64,000 nt of DNA, from NCBI RefSeq assembly GCF_028330965.1, contig NZ_JAQMUB010000089.1:1-64000 (forward strand), given 5' to 3'. The DNA comes from Oscillatoria sp. CS-180 (GTDB lineage Bacteria > Cyanobacteriota > Cyanobacteriia > Phormidesmidales > Phormidesmidaceae). Shown in pieces: positions 1 to 8,481 of this stretch; position 1 is the first letter of the stretch, and every line of letters starts with the position of its first letter. The position numbers and the translations under genes were made by a program. The notes below the pieces were generated by a model. The model was not told the origin of the DNA and did not search any database. It saw nothing but the letters and a program-made list of their open reading frames with translations.

Positions 1-268
1 CAATTGCGTTGGAGGATGGCACAACCGCACCGGAGATGATGTTGTTGCCATACATCAGAGAACCTGCAACAGGCTCACGGATGCCGTCGATGTCGACGGG
101 AGGGGCTGCGATGAACGCAATCACGTAGCAAGCGGTAGCAGCTAGCAGTGTAGGAATCATCAACACGCCGAACCAGCCTACGTAGAGGCGATTTTCGGTG
201 CTGGTGACCCACTGACAAAACTGCTCCCACAGTGACGCGCTTTGGCGCTGCTGTAGTGTAGTTGTCAT
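1..268 (-). CDS. psbA: Photosystem II D1 protein, N-terminal part
   Basis: Partial gene running off the left edge. The 89 visible residues begin with a D1-type N-terminus ([20 protein letters not shown]) and continue through the first transmembrane helix ([20 protein letters not shown]) into the lumenal stretch with [12 protein letters not shown] and [13 protein letters not shown], all hallmarks of D1. D1 binds the reaction-centre cofactors of photosystem II in the thylakoid membrane and is turned over rapidly in light. The ATG is preceded by an AAGGA-type ribosome site about 10 nt upstream and by a near-consensus promoter. Residue 130, which separates D1:1 from D1:2 forms, lies outside the window, so the isoform cannot be decided. 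Confidence 0.97.
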   Translation of the reverse strand, partial: MTTTLQQRQSASLWEQFCQWVTSTENRLYVGWFGVLMIPTLLAATACYVIAFIAAPPVDIDGIREPVAGSLMYGNNIISGAVVPSSNAI

Positions 269-341
269 GATGAATAATTCCTTTTTCAAGGTAGTTATGA
301 ACGAGACAGGATTCAAAGTTTTTTGAACACCTGTGTAAGTG

Positions 342-370
342 ATAGTAACGAAAGTACTGAGTTTTGTAAA
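342..370 (-). promoter_or_regulatory. psbA sigma70-type promoter
   Basis: On the minus strand a -35 element TTTACA (365-370) is separated by exactly 17 nt from a -10 element TACTAT (342-347), with psbA starting about 74 nt downstream. This is the usual arrangement for strong light-responsive cyanobacterial psbA promoters. The transcript would carry a short leader ending in the AAGGAATT ribosome site. Seen directly in the sequence; activity is inferred. Confidence 0.75.
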
Positions 371-563
371 GCGTTTTCATGTAAAGGAAAGCTTAAATCC
401 CTCGCAGGGGGAAGGCTGTGTATTCCTTTTGGTAAGGATTTCAGCCTGTTTCGTTCTATTAAAGTCTCTGGGAATGTAAACAACATTAATTCTTTGATGG
501 CAAAAAGCTTCTTGTAGCGCAATAGAACGCCTATGATTTCGTTACAGTTCTGAGAGAGTCAGG

Positions 564-1583
564 GTGGGCAGCCTGTCTTCTCATTTTTGTGCTCAGGCTT
601 TGATTGTGATTTCCTCGCCTATTCCAAACTCGCAGGGCATTGTTACTTACAGTTCGGCGCTGACTATTGTTCCGACCTATGAGTGTTTTAATCGCTGCAC
701 TTACTGCAACTTCAGGGTTGATCCCAACACCCGGTCCTGGATTTCTCTGGAGACTGTGAGGGAACAGCTTCAGTTCGCTAAATCACACTCAATTATTGAA
801 ATTCTGGTCCTCAGCGGTGAGGTCCATCCTCGTAGCGATCGCCGCTCAGCTTGGCTGTGTCACATTTACAACATTTGCCAATTAGCGCTGGAATCAGGAT
901 TACTTCCCCATACCAACGTGGGACCACTCAGCAGAGACGAAATGGCTTTTCTCAAACCCGTCAATGTTTCAATGGGTTTGATGGTGGAACAAGTGACACC
1001 AGCCCTACTAAAAGGGGTTCATCGCCATGCGCCCAGCAAAGTACCTGAGCTACGACTCCAGCAGTTGGATCAAGCCGGTGAGCTGCAAATTCCTTTTACC
1101 ACAGGATTGTTGCTGGGCATTGGAGAAACGGAGCGCGATCGCATTGATACGCTAAAGGCGATCGCGGCTTCTCATCAACGCTGGGGCCATATTCAAGAGG
1201 TGATTTTGCAGCCTCATCAGCCTGGCAGTCATCAGAAAGAAGCTCGTTTGCCCTTCACCCCAGAAGCGTTAGCCGCATTTGTTTCCATCGCAAAACAGTA
1301 TTTGCCCGCTGATGTGGCGATTCAGATTCCACCTAACTTGGTGACTGATAGGCAGTATGTTTTAACCGCGATCGCTCATGGTGCGAGTGACTTGGGCGGC
1401 TTAGGCCCAGTCGATGAAGTCAACCCTGATTACCACCACCCGACCCCTGACTCACTTGGTCAGCTTCTCAGCACTGAGAATTGGAGCTTAGCGGTCAGAT
1501 TGCCTGTCTATCCGCAATATGATGCTTGGTTGTCAGCACCTTTGCGAGAGCACGTTGCTCGATGGCGGCAATGTCTTGGCTAA
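564..1583 (+). CDS. cofG: FO synthase subunit 1 (CofG-like radical SAM)
   Basis: Radical SAM enzyme of about 339 residues. The CX3CX2C iron-sulfur motif is at residues 41-48 (CFNRCTYC), preceded by the strand VPTYE, and the C-terminal part carries the LGGLGPVDEVNPDY region typical of 7,8-didemethyl-8-hydroxy-5-deazariboflavin synthase subunit 1. With CofH it makes FO from tyrosine and the riboflavin precursor; in cyanobacteria FO serves mainly as the antenna pigment of DNA photolyase rather than as F420. No cofH or photolyase gene is adjacent. The start is uncertain: the longest frame uses GTG at 564 with only a weak purine stretch upstream, and later GTG/TTG codons before residue 35 are possible. 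It converges on the next gene. Confidence 0.88.
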   Translation: MGSLSSHFCAQALIVISSPIPNSQGIVTYSSALTIVPTYECFNRCTYCNFRVDPNTRSWISLETVREQLQFAKSHSIIEILVLSGEVHPRSDRRSAWLCHIYNICQLALESGLLPHTNVGPLSRDEMAFLKPVNVSMGLMVEQVTPALLKGVHRHAPSKVPELRLQQLDQAGELQIPFTTGLLLGIGETERDRIDTLKAIAASHQRWGHIQEVILQPHQPGSHQKEARLPFTPEALAAFVSIAKQYLPADVAIQIPPNLVTDRQYVLTAIAHGASDLGGLGPVDEVNPDYHHPTPDSLGQLLSTENWSLAVRLPVYPQYDAWLSAPLREHVARWRQCLG

Positions 1584-1655
1584 AACTGACCGTGTTGCTG
1601 ACGGTGCTGATGACCTGATCAGATGGGCAACAACGGCAATAGTTCGGAGACAATG

Positions 1656-2816
1656 TTAACCACTGGAACTCGGTAAGTAGCGCTGTAGCATGGTTTGCCA
1701 ATCGGGTTCGCTGAGCTCTTGCAAAAGCTGCTGATTCAGCGACTCTCTCAAGGGTGAGTCGTTGGGTAAGGCAAACGCATACTGGCTGATTTGTACCCCT
1801 GTATCCTTAATCCGAAATCGTTTTTGAAAATCGTCTTGATTCAAGGTTTGCAGTGGTGCTGTGGCGTATACGAAAGCGTCAAGACGGTTTTCCTTTAAGG
1901 CATTAAGACCCGCCTCAGGAGTTGGATAAGTCCGAAACGAGATCTGCTGTTGTTGTAAGTATCGAGCTGCGGTGGTGTTTGTAATGCTGCCCACCTGCAT
2001 GGTTTTCAACTGCTGGACCTGAATGGCTTGAATTCCTTGATCAAGAACTAGAACTGAAGTGATTGAAGCGGTCAGGCTAGCGGTTATCCCCATGGCAACC
2101 AGCATCCAAAATAAAGCTAGAAGCTGTCCGAATACCGTTTTAGGTGCCTTGTCACCATAACCAATGGTCGTCATCGTAACGCCAGCCCACCAAAAACCAT
2201 CCCAGATGCCCTTGTGCGGCGATTTGTCGAACATCTTCTCATTGGAATGTCGCTCAAAAAGCCAAACGATAAGGCCAACCACCATTAATAGCAAGGCTAG
2301 CCATAGGCAAATTCTCCAGAACTGGGGCGACAGCACAGCCTTCACAACGTCCCAAAACCGCTGCTGTCTTCTTGTTGCAATTCCTAAAGTTGAAGCAAAA
2401 TAGCTCTGAGTGAAATCAACCTGCTGCTCTTTGGGTGCCGTAGCCGTCGTTAAAACAACATCCAAATCGCCTGATTCGAGTTGCGCGATCGCCTCTTGAG
2501 GTTCCAGCTCACGCCACTGATAGTCCAGGTTAAGTTCATGGGCAATTTCACGCCAGAGCTGCACTCCGATGCCATCCCAGTCGCTTCCCTCTTCAGCGCT
2601 GCTCGATTTGATGACGAAAGGCGGGACAGGACTGAGACCGACTGCTAGCGTTTGGTTAGCAATATCTGAACTAGTGTCAGGATTGTCAGGCGATTCGGGC
2701 GTTTGAGCGATTGCAAGTGAACTATGGAAGCTCAGTATCAAACACGCTAGAAACAGACCCAGCCAGCGTAGCGATCGCCTGACGCTGCGAGTTTCCAATC
2801 GTTTGTTGACTCCCAT
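1656..2816 (-). CDS. GluR0-like glutamate-gated potassium channel
   Basis: Prokaryotic ionotropic-glutamate-receptor architecture, 386 residues. An N-terminal hydrophobic signal (residues 16-37) is followed by the first half of a periplasmic solute-binding domain (55-150), a transmembrane helix (168-187), a pore loop with the potassium filter TIGYGD (217-222), a second helix (228-256), and the second half of the binding domain (265-382). Splitting of the ligand domain by a two-helix potassium pore is the defining layout of Synechocystis GluR0. The family consists of amino-acid-gated K+ channels of the cytoplasmic membrane; the ligand here cannot be read from sequence. It lacks the third membrane helix of animal receptors. 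It is a single gene, divergent from nothing, and convergent with cofG. Confidence 0.9.
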   Translation of the reverse strand: MGVNKRLETRSVRRSLRWLGLFLACLILSFHSSLAIAQTPESPDNPDTSSDIANQTLAVGLSPVPPFVIKSSSAEEGSDWDGIGVQLWREIAHELNLDYQWRELEPQEAIAQLESGDLDVVLTTATAPKEQQVDFTQSYFASTLGIATRRQQRFWDVVKAVLSPQFWRICLWLALLLMVVGLIVWLFERHSNEKMFDKSPHKGIWDGFWWAGVTMTTIGYGDKAPKTVFGQLLALFWMLVAMGITASLTASITSVLVLDQGIQAIQVQQLKTMQVGSITNTTAARYLQQQQISFRTYPTPEAGLNALKENRLDAFVYATAPLQTLNQDDFQKRFRIKDTGVQISQYAFALPNDSPLRESLNQQLLQELSEPDWQTMLQRYLPSSSG

Positions 2817-2963
2817 CAGTTTGCAGATACGTTAAGTACCGTCTTACTGTGACGGATCTGTTGAAGGGGCGCTACCGCCTTGGGAGGTAAACGAAACCTG
2901 GCGTTAACTGACCCAAGGGGAGATTCTGCTGAGTTTTGGTGTTCGATGCAGCATCTCCGTTGA

Positions 2964-3716
2964 TCATGAATCGCTTAGCAAACTCAAAAGTGCTCTGGGG
3001 TCATGCAGCTCACCCACTAAACGACGCACGGGTTTGGGAGATATGCGGATCAGGGTCGGAGTTGCTGATATCTGGTCTATCTCCGCTTGTTCAGGATGCT
3101 TAGAAACATCTACCATCTGCAAAGTGTAGGGACGATAGCGCGAACTTTCGAGGACGCCCTGTAGCGTTTTGAGAATCTGCTCGGTGAGAGCCGAGTGACC
3201 AGAGACGAATAACTTTAAGACGGTACCCGGCGAGGATTTTACGGCAGTTCGATCAGGTGTGGCTGAAGTTAACTCTGAAGCGAGATCGGACAGATCGAGG
3301 ACGAGGTTGTGACTTTCCCAAAGCTGAGGAAAGTGCGATCGATGGGTTTCAAAGACTGAAAGACTGCGATATTCAGGACTCGGCATAACGCGCTGCCATT
3401 CCAGGTCTCCTAGCTCAAAAACGGCGTTCAAGAGACCTTGATAGCGATAAACCAAGGGATAGGCCTCGGCCACTATTTGGACATTCTGGTGTGATGGATC
3501 TCGCCAGCAGTCAATTGTTGCTGTGAAGTAAGGCACTAAAAAGTGAGGTGACTCAACCAGTCCCAAATGCTCTTGGAGCGCGCCACATAAATTAAGGTGC
3601 CACTGCGTTTTTTTCTGGTAGTCGCGGCAGTAAACCAGATCACCCCCCGGCGTAAAGACGGCAATTCCTTTGAACGGTCGAGGGATGGCGCTACTGACTA
3701 GCGGAGAATCCAGCAC
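2964..3716 (-). CDS. Protein with C-terminal KaiB-like domain
   Basis: 250 residues. The last ~85 residues (165-248) look like the thioredoxin-fold KaiB domain: LKLFVSGHSALTEQ at the first strand and helix, a middle strand TLQMVDVSKHPEQAE, and the cis-proline strand ISATPTLIRI at 216-225, followed by a terminal RRLVGELHD segment. The first ~145 residues form a separate region (GIAVFTPGGDLVYCRDYQ..., then PHFLVPYFTATIDCW) that I do not recognise. KaiB domains occur in the clock protein KaiB and at the N-terminus of the kinase SasA; a C-terminal copy on an unknown domain is different from both. The ATG lies 3 nt after the pilT stop, so the two are almost certainly co-translated, which suggests a role in pilus control. 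Function is otherwise unknown. Confidence 0.75.
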   Translation of the reverse strand: MLDSPLVSSAIPRPFKGIAVFTPGGDLVYCRDYQKKTQWHLNLCGALQEHLGLVESPHFLVPYFTATIDCWRDPSHQNVQIVAEAYPLVYRYQGLLNAVFELGDLEWQRVMPSPEYRSLSVFETHRSHFPQLWESHNLVLDLSDLASELTSATPDRTAVKSSPGTVLKLFVSGHSALTEQILKTLQGVLESSRYRPYTLQMVDVSKHPEQAEIDQISATPTLIRISPKPVRRLVGELHDPRALLSLLSDS

Positions 3717-3719
3717 AAA

Positions 3720-4934
3720 TTAGACTCGTCCTCTCAACATCTGAGCCATTTCATTCTGACGCGGCGACATTTCCAGTGCAGTCTCTTCGGTAATACGGCC
3801 CGCTTCGTAAAGAGCGTACAGAGATTGATTCATGGTGCACATGCCATCGAACGTACATTTGGGAATCAATGCTTCCACTTCATCTAGATCACCGCGCATG
3901 ATGTAGTCCTTGATAGCGTCGGTGTTGATCATGATGTCGTGGAAGGCCGCTCGCTTGCCGTCAGTGGTGCGGCAAAGGCCCTGAGCAACCACTGCAACTA
4001 GTGATTCTGCGATCGAAACCCGTACCGGCGTCTGCTGGTCAGGCTCATACATGTTCAAAATCCGCTCGACAGTCTTAACGGCGCTGTTGGTGTGCAGTGT
4101 ACCCAGTACTAGGTGTCCTGTTTGGGCTGCTTTCAAAGCCGTGTTAACCGTCTCTTTATCGCGCATCTCACCGATCAGAATAATATCGGGGTCTTCCCGG
4201 AGAGAGGCTTTCAGCGCATTTTTGAATTCCAGAGTATGCCGCCCAACTTCCCTATGCTTAATTAGGGATTTGCGGCTTTGGTGAACAAATTCAATGGGAT
4301 CTTCAATCGTGATGATGTTTTTGGGCATCTCTCGATTGATGTAGTCAATCATGGCTGCCAACGTTGTTGACTTACCGGATCCGGTTGGTCCTGTCACCAA
4401 GATCAAGCCTTTGTGGTAGTGGCAGATATCTCTGAGAACAGGAGGCAGATTCAGTTGCTCCAGGGTCAGAATCTTGTTGGGAATCAAGCGGATGACCATC
4501 GACGGGCCAGTCAGCGTGTCAAAGATATTGATTCGAATTCGAGAGAACTCAAATTGTCCAGCACCATCAAAATCCAATGACTGTTTAAATCGCTGAATTT
4601 CTTCTGGCTTGAGTACTTCTTCCAGCCAGCGATAAAACGTGGATTCATCTGTGACCGAATAGTCCGTAATGGCGATTTGTCCGCGATCGCGAAAACGCGG
4701 CACTTCCCCAACCCCGACGTGAACATCTGAAAAACCCTTATCAAAAGCTTCTCTAGCAATCTTTTCGAGCGTGATTCCTGGCTTGGTGGTAGTTACGGGT
4801 GGCGGCGGCACACTGCGACCCGTAGGCGCGGCAGAAGAAGGAGCGGCCTGCCTACCTGGTGCTGTTGCTCTTCCAGGTGGAGGAGGAGGGGGCATACGAC
4901 GCGGAGCAGGCGGACGTTGAGACTCAGCAGACAT
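3720..4934 (-). CDS. pilT: Pilus retraction ATPase PilT (PilT2-like)
   Basis: Hexameric ATPase powering retraction of type IV pili at the inner membrane. Walker A GPTGSGKST (182-190), Asp box ITIEDPIEF (208-216), Walker B IILIGEMRD (251-259) and His box GHLVLGTLHT (273-282) are intact, so it should be active. It has a proline-rich, low-complexity N-terminal extension of about 50 residues (runs of PPPPPP and VPPPP) before the normal N-terminal domain, making it 404 residues against about 350-370 for ordinary PilT. Such extended copies correspond to the second PilT of cyanobacteria, which affects phototaxis direction in Synechocystis; the PilT2 assignment is by resemblance only. Neither pilB nor pilC is adjacent; the partner is the KaiB-like gene 3 nt downstream. 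Confidence 0.93.
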   Translation of the reverse strand: MSAESQRPPAPRRMPPPPPPGRATAPGRQAAPSSAAPTGRSVPPPPVTTTKPGITLEKIAREAFDKGFSDVHVGVGEVPRFRDRGQIAITDYSVTDESTFYRWLEEVLKPEEIQRFKQSLDFDGAGQFEFSRIRINIFDTLTGPSMVIRLIPNKILTLEQLNLPPVLRDICHYHKGLILVTGPTGSGKSTTLAAMIDYINREMPKNIITIEDPIEFVHQSRKSLIKHREVGRHTLEFKNALKASLREDPDIILIGEMRDKETVNTALKAAQTGHLVLGTLHTNSAVKTVERILNMYEPDQQTPVRVSIAESLVAVVAQGLCRTTDGKRAAFHDIMINTDAIKDYIMRGDLDEVEALIPKCTFDGMCTMNQSLYALYEAGRITEETALEMSPRQNEMAQMLRGRV

Positions 4935-5175
4935 AGGACGCTTTCCGTTTGTTTACAAATGTTGCATAAGGCATTGCAAACGCCGTGGCAGATGCCTTCC
5001 ATCTTCCATAGATTTCCCAATTCTGCAACTTATTTTTCGGGAGAGAATTGATGAATCGTGACTGCAGAAGAGCACAGCGCTCTTATCAATCGGCGTTTTT
5101 TGTGCATTTTCCTCGATCTGAATACTGTTTTTATTACGCTTTTATGCCGTCTGCCGTTTGGATTTTTGGGCTCAT

Positions 5176-5203
5176 TTAACAATCTGCTGTGTTAATCTAG
5201 TAA
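5176..5203 (+). promoter_or_regulatory. Candidate promoter of rpsB-tsf
   Basis: TTAACA (5176-5181) and TAGTAA (5198-5203) are spaced by 16 nt and would start transcription at about 5210, just upstream of the leader hairpin. The elements are imperfect. The rest of the 353-base gap between pilT and rpsB (4935-5175) shows AT-rich sequence with no other feature I can support. Confidence 0.4.
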
Positions 5204-5218
5204 AGCTGTAAAATCGCA

Positions 5219-5258
5219 CACCTGGACTTTTGGGTGTCTTCTCGAAGACTTCCAGGTG
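5219..5258 (+). promoter_or_regulatory. rpsB leader hairpin, likely S2 autoregulation site
   Basis: A perfect 8-bp stem CACCTGGA (5219-5226) with TCCAGGTG (5251-5258) encloses an asymmetric 9-nt bulge and an inner stem GTCTT (5236-5240)/AAGAC (5245-5249) closed by a four-base loop. It sits 30 nt before the rpsB start. Ribosomal protein S2 commonly represses its own operon by binding such a leader, so this is a reasonable candidate site; binding is inferred. Confidence 0.6.
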
Positions 5259-5287
5259 GAGGATAAACCCGAAAGGAGTAAAACTGA

Positions 5288-6076
5288 ATGCCTGTTGTTT
5301 CTTTGCCTCAGCTCTTAGAGTCTGGGGTTCACTTTGGTCACCAGACCCGACGTTGGAATCCGAAGATGTCTCCTTACATCTTCACGTCGCGTAATGGTGT
5401 ACACATCATCGACTTGGTGCAAACTGCTCAGCTCATGGATGAGGCCTTTGCCTACGTCCAGCAGGCGGCTTCCCAAGGTCAAAAGTTTTTGTTTATCGGC
5501 ACTAAGCGTCAGTCTGCTGGCATCATTGCTCAAGAGGCGATGCGATGCGGTGCAAATTACGTTAACCAGCGCTGGCTTGGCGGTATGTTGACGAATTGGG
5601 CCACCATCAAAATGCGGTGCGATCGCCTCAAGGAACTAGAAAAGATGCAAGAGACGGGAGCGCTCGCTCTGCGTCCCAAGAAAGAGGCTGCCGTCTTACG
5701 TCGAGAGCTAGAGAAGCTGCAAAAGTATCTGGGCGGATTGAAGACCATGCGACGTCCTCCCGATGTAGCGCTCATCATTGATACTCGCCGGGAATACAAC
5801 GCTGTTCAAGAATGTAAAAAGCTTGATATTCCTATTGTTTCTCTGCTGGATACCAATTGTGATCCAGACGACGTAGATATTCCCATTCCGGCTAACGATG
5901 ATGCCATCCGCTCCATTAAGCTAATTGTGGGGCGACTGGCTGATGCCATCTATGAGGGAGCCCACGGAAGAGTTGATTCTGGAGAAGTCTACGAAGACTA
6001 CGATGGTGCTGACGAGGCTTTTGCAGAAGACGATGACTTTCCGTCTGCCGATGGTCAGGACGATTCAGAAGAATAG
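5288..6076 (+). CDS. rpsB: 30S ribosomal protein S2
   Basis: 262 residues with the typical S2 start ([20 protein letters not shown]), the conserved [10 protein letters not shown] and the [12 protein letters not shown] segment, and the [17 protein letters not shown] and [14 protein letters not shown] blocks. S2 binds late on the 30S head and anchors S1. The C-terminal extension after about residue 230 is strongly acidic ([16 protein letters not shown]), as in many cyanobacterial S2 proteins. The ATG follows a good GAAAGGAG ribosome site with 9-nt spacing. It forms an operon with tsf, 51 nt downstream, and is preceded by a structured leader. Confidence 0.98.
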   Translation: MPVVSLPQLLESGVHFGHQTRRWNPKMSPYIFTSRNGVHIIDLVQTAQLMDEAFAYVQQAASQGQKFLFIGTKRQSAGIIAQEAMRCGANYVNQRWLGGMLTNWATIKMRCDRLKELEKMQETGALALRPKKEAAVLRRELEKLQKYLGGLKTMRRPPDVALIIDTRREYNAVQECKKLDIPIVSLLDTNCDPDDVDIPIPANDDAIRSIKLIVGRLADAIYEGAHGRVDSGEVYEDYDGADEAFAEDDDFPSADGQDDSEE

Positions 6077-6127
6077 TTCTGCGATCGCACTGAAGATGAA
6101 AGCGACTTGAGATGCAACGAGGGCAAT

Positions 6128-6787
6128 ATGGCAGATATTTCGGCAAAATTAGTCAAAGAACTGCGCGAGAAAACGGGCGCAGGCATGATGGATTGTAAGA
6201 AGGCGCTTACCGAAACTAACGGTGATTTGGAAAAAGCCATTGAATGGCTGCGCCAAAAGGGCATTGCATCTGCAGCGAAAAAAGAGGGACGAGTAGCGGC
6301 TGAAGGACTGGTCCACAGCTACATCCATACGGGTGGACGGGTCGGTGTTTTGGTTGAAATCAACTGCGAAACTGACTTTGTTGCTAAGGGAGATGACTTC
6401 AAAGGATTGGCACAGGATGTTGCTATGCAGATTGTGGCTTGTCCCAATGTTGAATATGTCAGAGTGTCTGATATTCCTGAAGCCATGATTCAGCAGGAAA
6501 AGAAGATCGAAATGGGGCGCGAAGATCTAGCGAGCAAGCCTGAAAACATTCGTGAGAAGATTGTCCAAGGACGAATCGATAAGCGTTTGAAAGAACTTTC
6601 CCTGCTGGATCAACCCTTCATCAAAGATCAAAACATCACAGTTGATGAACTGGTTAAAAAGTATGTTGCTCAACTGGGTGAAAACATCCAGGTTCGTCGT
6701 TTTGCCCGATTTGTTCTTGGTGAGGGCATTGAGAAGGAAGAGGTCGATTTTGCGGCTGAGGTAGCTGCTCAAACTGGCAAAAGCTAG
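6128..6787 (+). CDS. tsf: Elongation factor Ts
   Basis: 219-residue EF-Ts, the nucleotide exchange factor of EF-Tu. The start chosen ([20 protein letters not shown]) gives the standard N-terminus with the UBA-like domain; an upstream in-frame ATG at 6107 would add seven non-conserved residues. The dimer/exchange motif with [14 protein letters not shown] is intact. At 219 residues it is the short chloroplast/cyanobacterial form, shorter than the roughly 280 residues of E. coli, lacking part of the coiled-coil region. Co-transcribed with rpsB and followed by a strong terminator. Confidence 0.97.
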   Translation: MADISAKLVKELREKTGAGMMDCKKALTETNGDLEKAIEWLRQKGIASAAKKEGRVAAEGLVHSYIHTGGRVGVLVEINCETDFVAKGDDFKGLAQDVAMQIVACPNVEYVRVSDIPEAMIQQEKKIEMGREDLASKPENIREKIVQGRIDKRLKELSLLDQPFIKDQNITVDELVKKYVAQLGENIQVRRFARFVLGEGIEKEEVDFAAEVAAQTGKS

Positions 6788-6856
6788 CGATCCGGGCAAG
6801 GGCTTCTAGGCTGAATCAACACTGCTCCCAGTCTCCAGCTCTGTATACTGTTACTT

Positions 6857-6887
6857 AAGAAGCAGGCGGATTATACGCCTGCTTCTT
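6857..6887 (+). terminator. Rho-independent terminator of rpsB-tsf
   Basis: A perfect 12-bp stem AAGAAGCAGGCG (6857-6868) / CGCCTGCTTCTT (6876-6887) with a 7-nt loop, running into a short T run, about 70 nt after the tsf stop. Confidence 0.9.
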
Positions 6888-6951
6888 TTGCTAAGAATGC
6901 TTTCGCTCTATTGAGCTGCTCAACTGCAAGATCTGGTACTCACAATTTTGA

Positions 6952-7054
6952 GCTTGACGCTGCACTAGGCTTGTGTGCCCAATAGCGTCCGGGTCCGTGT
7001 TGGTGTAGCCCAATGGCTCACCGTTTTATCCTGACGGAACTGGCGACGGCTATA
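6952..7054 (+). repeat. Dispersed ~100-bp intergenic repeat, copy A
   Basis: Member of a family found throughout this window. The 5' half reads CTAGGCTTGTGTGCCCAA and the 3' half contains the best-conserved block ACGGAACTGGCGACGGCTAT. The 3' half can fold as CCGT...ACGG. This copy lies 100 bp upstream of copy B, together filling most of the 520-base gap between tsf and the next gene. Confidence 0.75.
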
Positions 7055-7151
7055 AGTTCATCCCTTTCCTGATTTTATTGCCGACATGCTTGTCTATCTT
7101 AAGTTAGGGTGACAAGCATTCTGCCAAGCTGATGCAACTGCCTAAAATAGA

Positions 7152-7249
7152 GCTTTAGCCCTCTAGACTTGTGTACGCCATACCTCTAGGTGCTGAAGGC
7201 ATAGCTAGATGGCTCGTCGTTTTGTTCCAACGGAACTGGCGACGGCATA
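7152..7249 (+). repeat. Dispersed ~100-bp intergenic repeat, copy B
   Basis: Begins GCTTTAGCCCTCTAG and ends with CCAACGGAACTGGCGACGGC. Outer arms CTCTAG and CTAGATGG can pair, and the 3' hairpin CGTTTTG/CAACG is kept despite base changes relative to copy A. Located directly upstream of the gene at 7308. Confidence 0.8.
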
Positions 7250-7307
7250 CTTGCAGAGAGCATTTCAACAGGATCCCTTTGTGTCCCACTGTAGATTGAT
7301 ATGACTG

Positions 7308-8429
7308 ATGGCTAGAAGTCTTGACCAAATTTCCAAAGATCTGACCAAGCTAGAAACGAAAACTGTTGAAATTAACGAAGAGCTCAAATCTCTTTATCAG
7401 GAGTATCTTTCTGTATTGAGTAAAGCGGTGAGGCAACAGCTTGTCCTTGCGGTTTACCATCTTTGCACGCAAGCCTATCCTGATAAATTTCTTCAGCTAT
7501 CAGTCAATCATCGAGAAAAGGTCCAAGCTAGCATTCGCAAAGTTGCTATTCAAGGGCAAACTCAAATTGAGCAGCTCGGCAAAATTGTTAATCTGGCTAA
7601 CTTTGAAGCTCAACTCAAGCAGGCTTTGGAAGCTGAGGATGGCTCAGAGGATGTTTCAGAGGATAGCTCAGCCCAAATCCCTCAAGCGGAGCCTGCGCAG
7701 GCGAACGATACAGACGATGCTCAAATGGTGAGGGATATTGCGGAAGATGCGATCGCAACCACAGAGCACCCCACAGAAGAATCCTCTTCTAACCCGACCA
7801 CCGATGAGACTCTGGCAGCCAGTGATGAAAACGTTATAAACGGCTCTAAGGAAGTGTCGGAGATGATTCAGCGCTTAAGCGCATCTTTGTCATTGTTTGC
7901 CGTTTTTGGGGCTGAACCCCTCTCGCCGGTCACCTTGGCTAAACGCCATGTGCTCCTAGAGCGTCATCTGAGAGCAACGCTGCAAACCTTGTCTGGCCTG
8001 GCTAACTATATTTTGAAGCAGGTTCATATCTTGCCTGACTTGCCCGAAATGGTCATTGCCGCCGCTGCGGAAGCAGAAGCCGGTGACTCAGGCAGCTCTA
8101 ACACCCCTAACGTGTTAAATGTGCTAGTGGAAATGGGAGGTGAACTGCGCAACGACGAGGATAATGAAGGCAATGACTTCACGGAAAACGCAGAGGAAGA
8201 GTTTGAAGACAACGATGATTCCGACAGAGAGATGACCCATCTAGTTGCCATCAATCTACGACTAGCTGACATTGAATTTGCCGATGCCCATTCAGCTCTT
8301 TGGCGCAGTCGATTGCAGGAAGCTCTGATTCGACTCAAGCGTTTAGGCAGTCGATATCAAAAGCTACAGCAGGAAAAAGCACGTGCCGACGCCGAACATG
8401 CCTGGCGAGCAACCTGGTTTGATGAGTAA
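7308..8429 (+). CDS. Acidic cyanobacterial protein of unknown function
   Basis: 373 residues, no recognised catalytic domain. The N-terminal ~105 residues form a conserved-looking helical region (TKLETKTVEINEELKSLY, then QLVLAVYHLCTQAYPDKFL), followed by an acidic low-complexity linker (about 108-190), a second helical region (about 190-255), another acidic stretch (about 290-310, EEEFEDNDDSD) and a helical C-terminus (VAINLRLADIEFAD... LIRLKRLGSRYQKLQ). No signal peptide or membrane segment. The N-terminal pattern is one I associate with conserved cyanobacterial hypotheticals, but I cannot name the family. Start ATG at 7308; an overlapping ATG at 7301 stops after four codons. Preceded by two dispersed repeats. 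Confidence 0.8.
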   Translation: MARSLDQISKDLTKLETKTVEINEELKSLYQEYLSVLSKAVRQQLVLAVYHLCTQAYPDKFLQLSVNHREKVQASIRKVAIQGQTQIEQLGKIVNLANFEAQLKQALEAEDGSEDVSEDSSAQIPQAEPAQANDTDDAQMVRDIAEDAIATTEHPTEESSSNPTTDETLAASDENVINGSKEVSEMIQRLSASLSLFAVFGAEPLSPVTLAKRHVLLERHLRATLQTLSGLANYILKQVHILPDLPEMVIAAAAEAEAGDSGSSNTPNVLNVLVEMGGELRNDEDNEGNDFTENAEEEFEDNDDSDREMTHLVAINLRLADIEFADAHSALWRSRLQEALIRLKRLGSRYQKLQQEKARADAEHAWRATWFDE

Positions 8430-8481
8430 GCAGAGGACCGGTAACAGAAGACTTTTAGTGATGTTCAAAGAGACTATCTTT

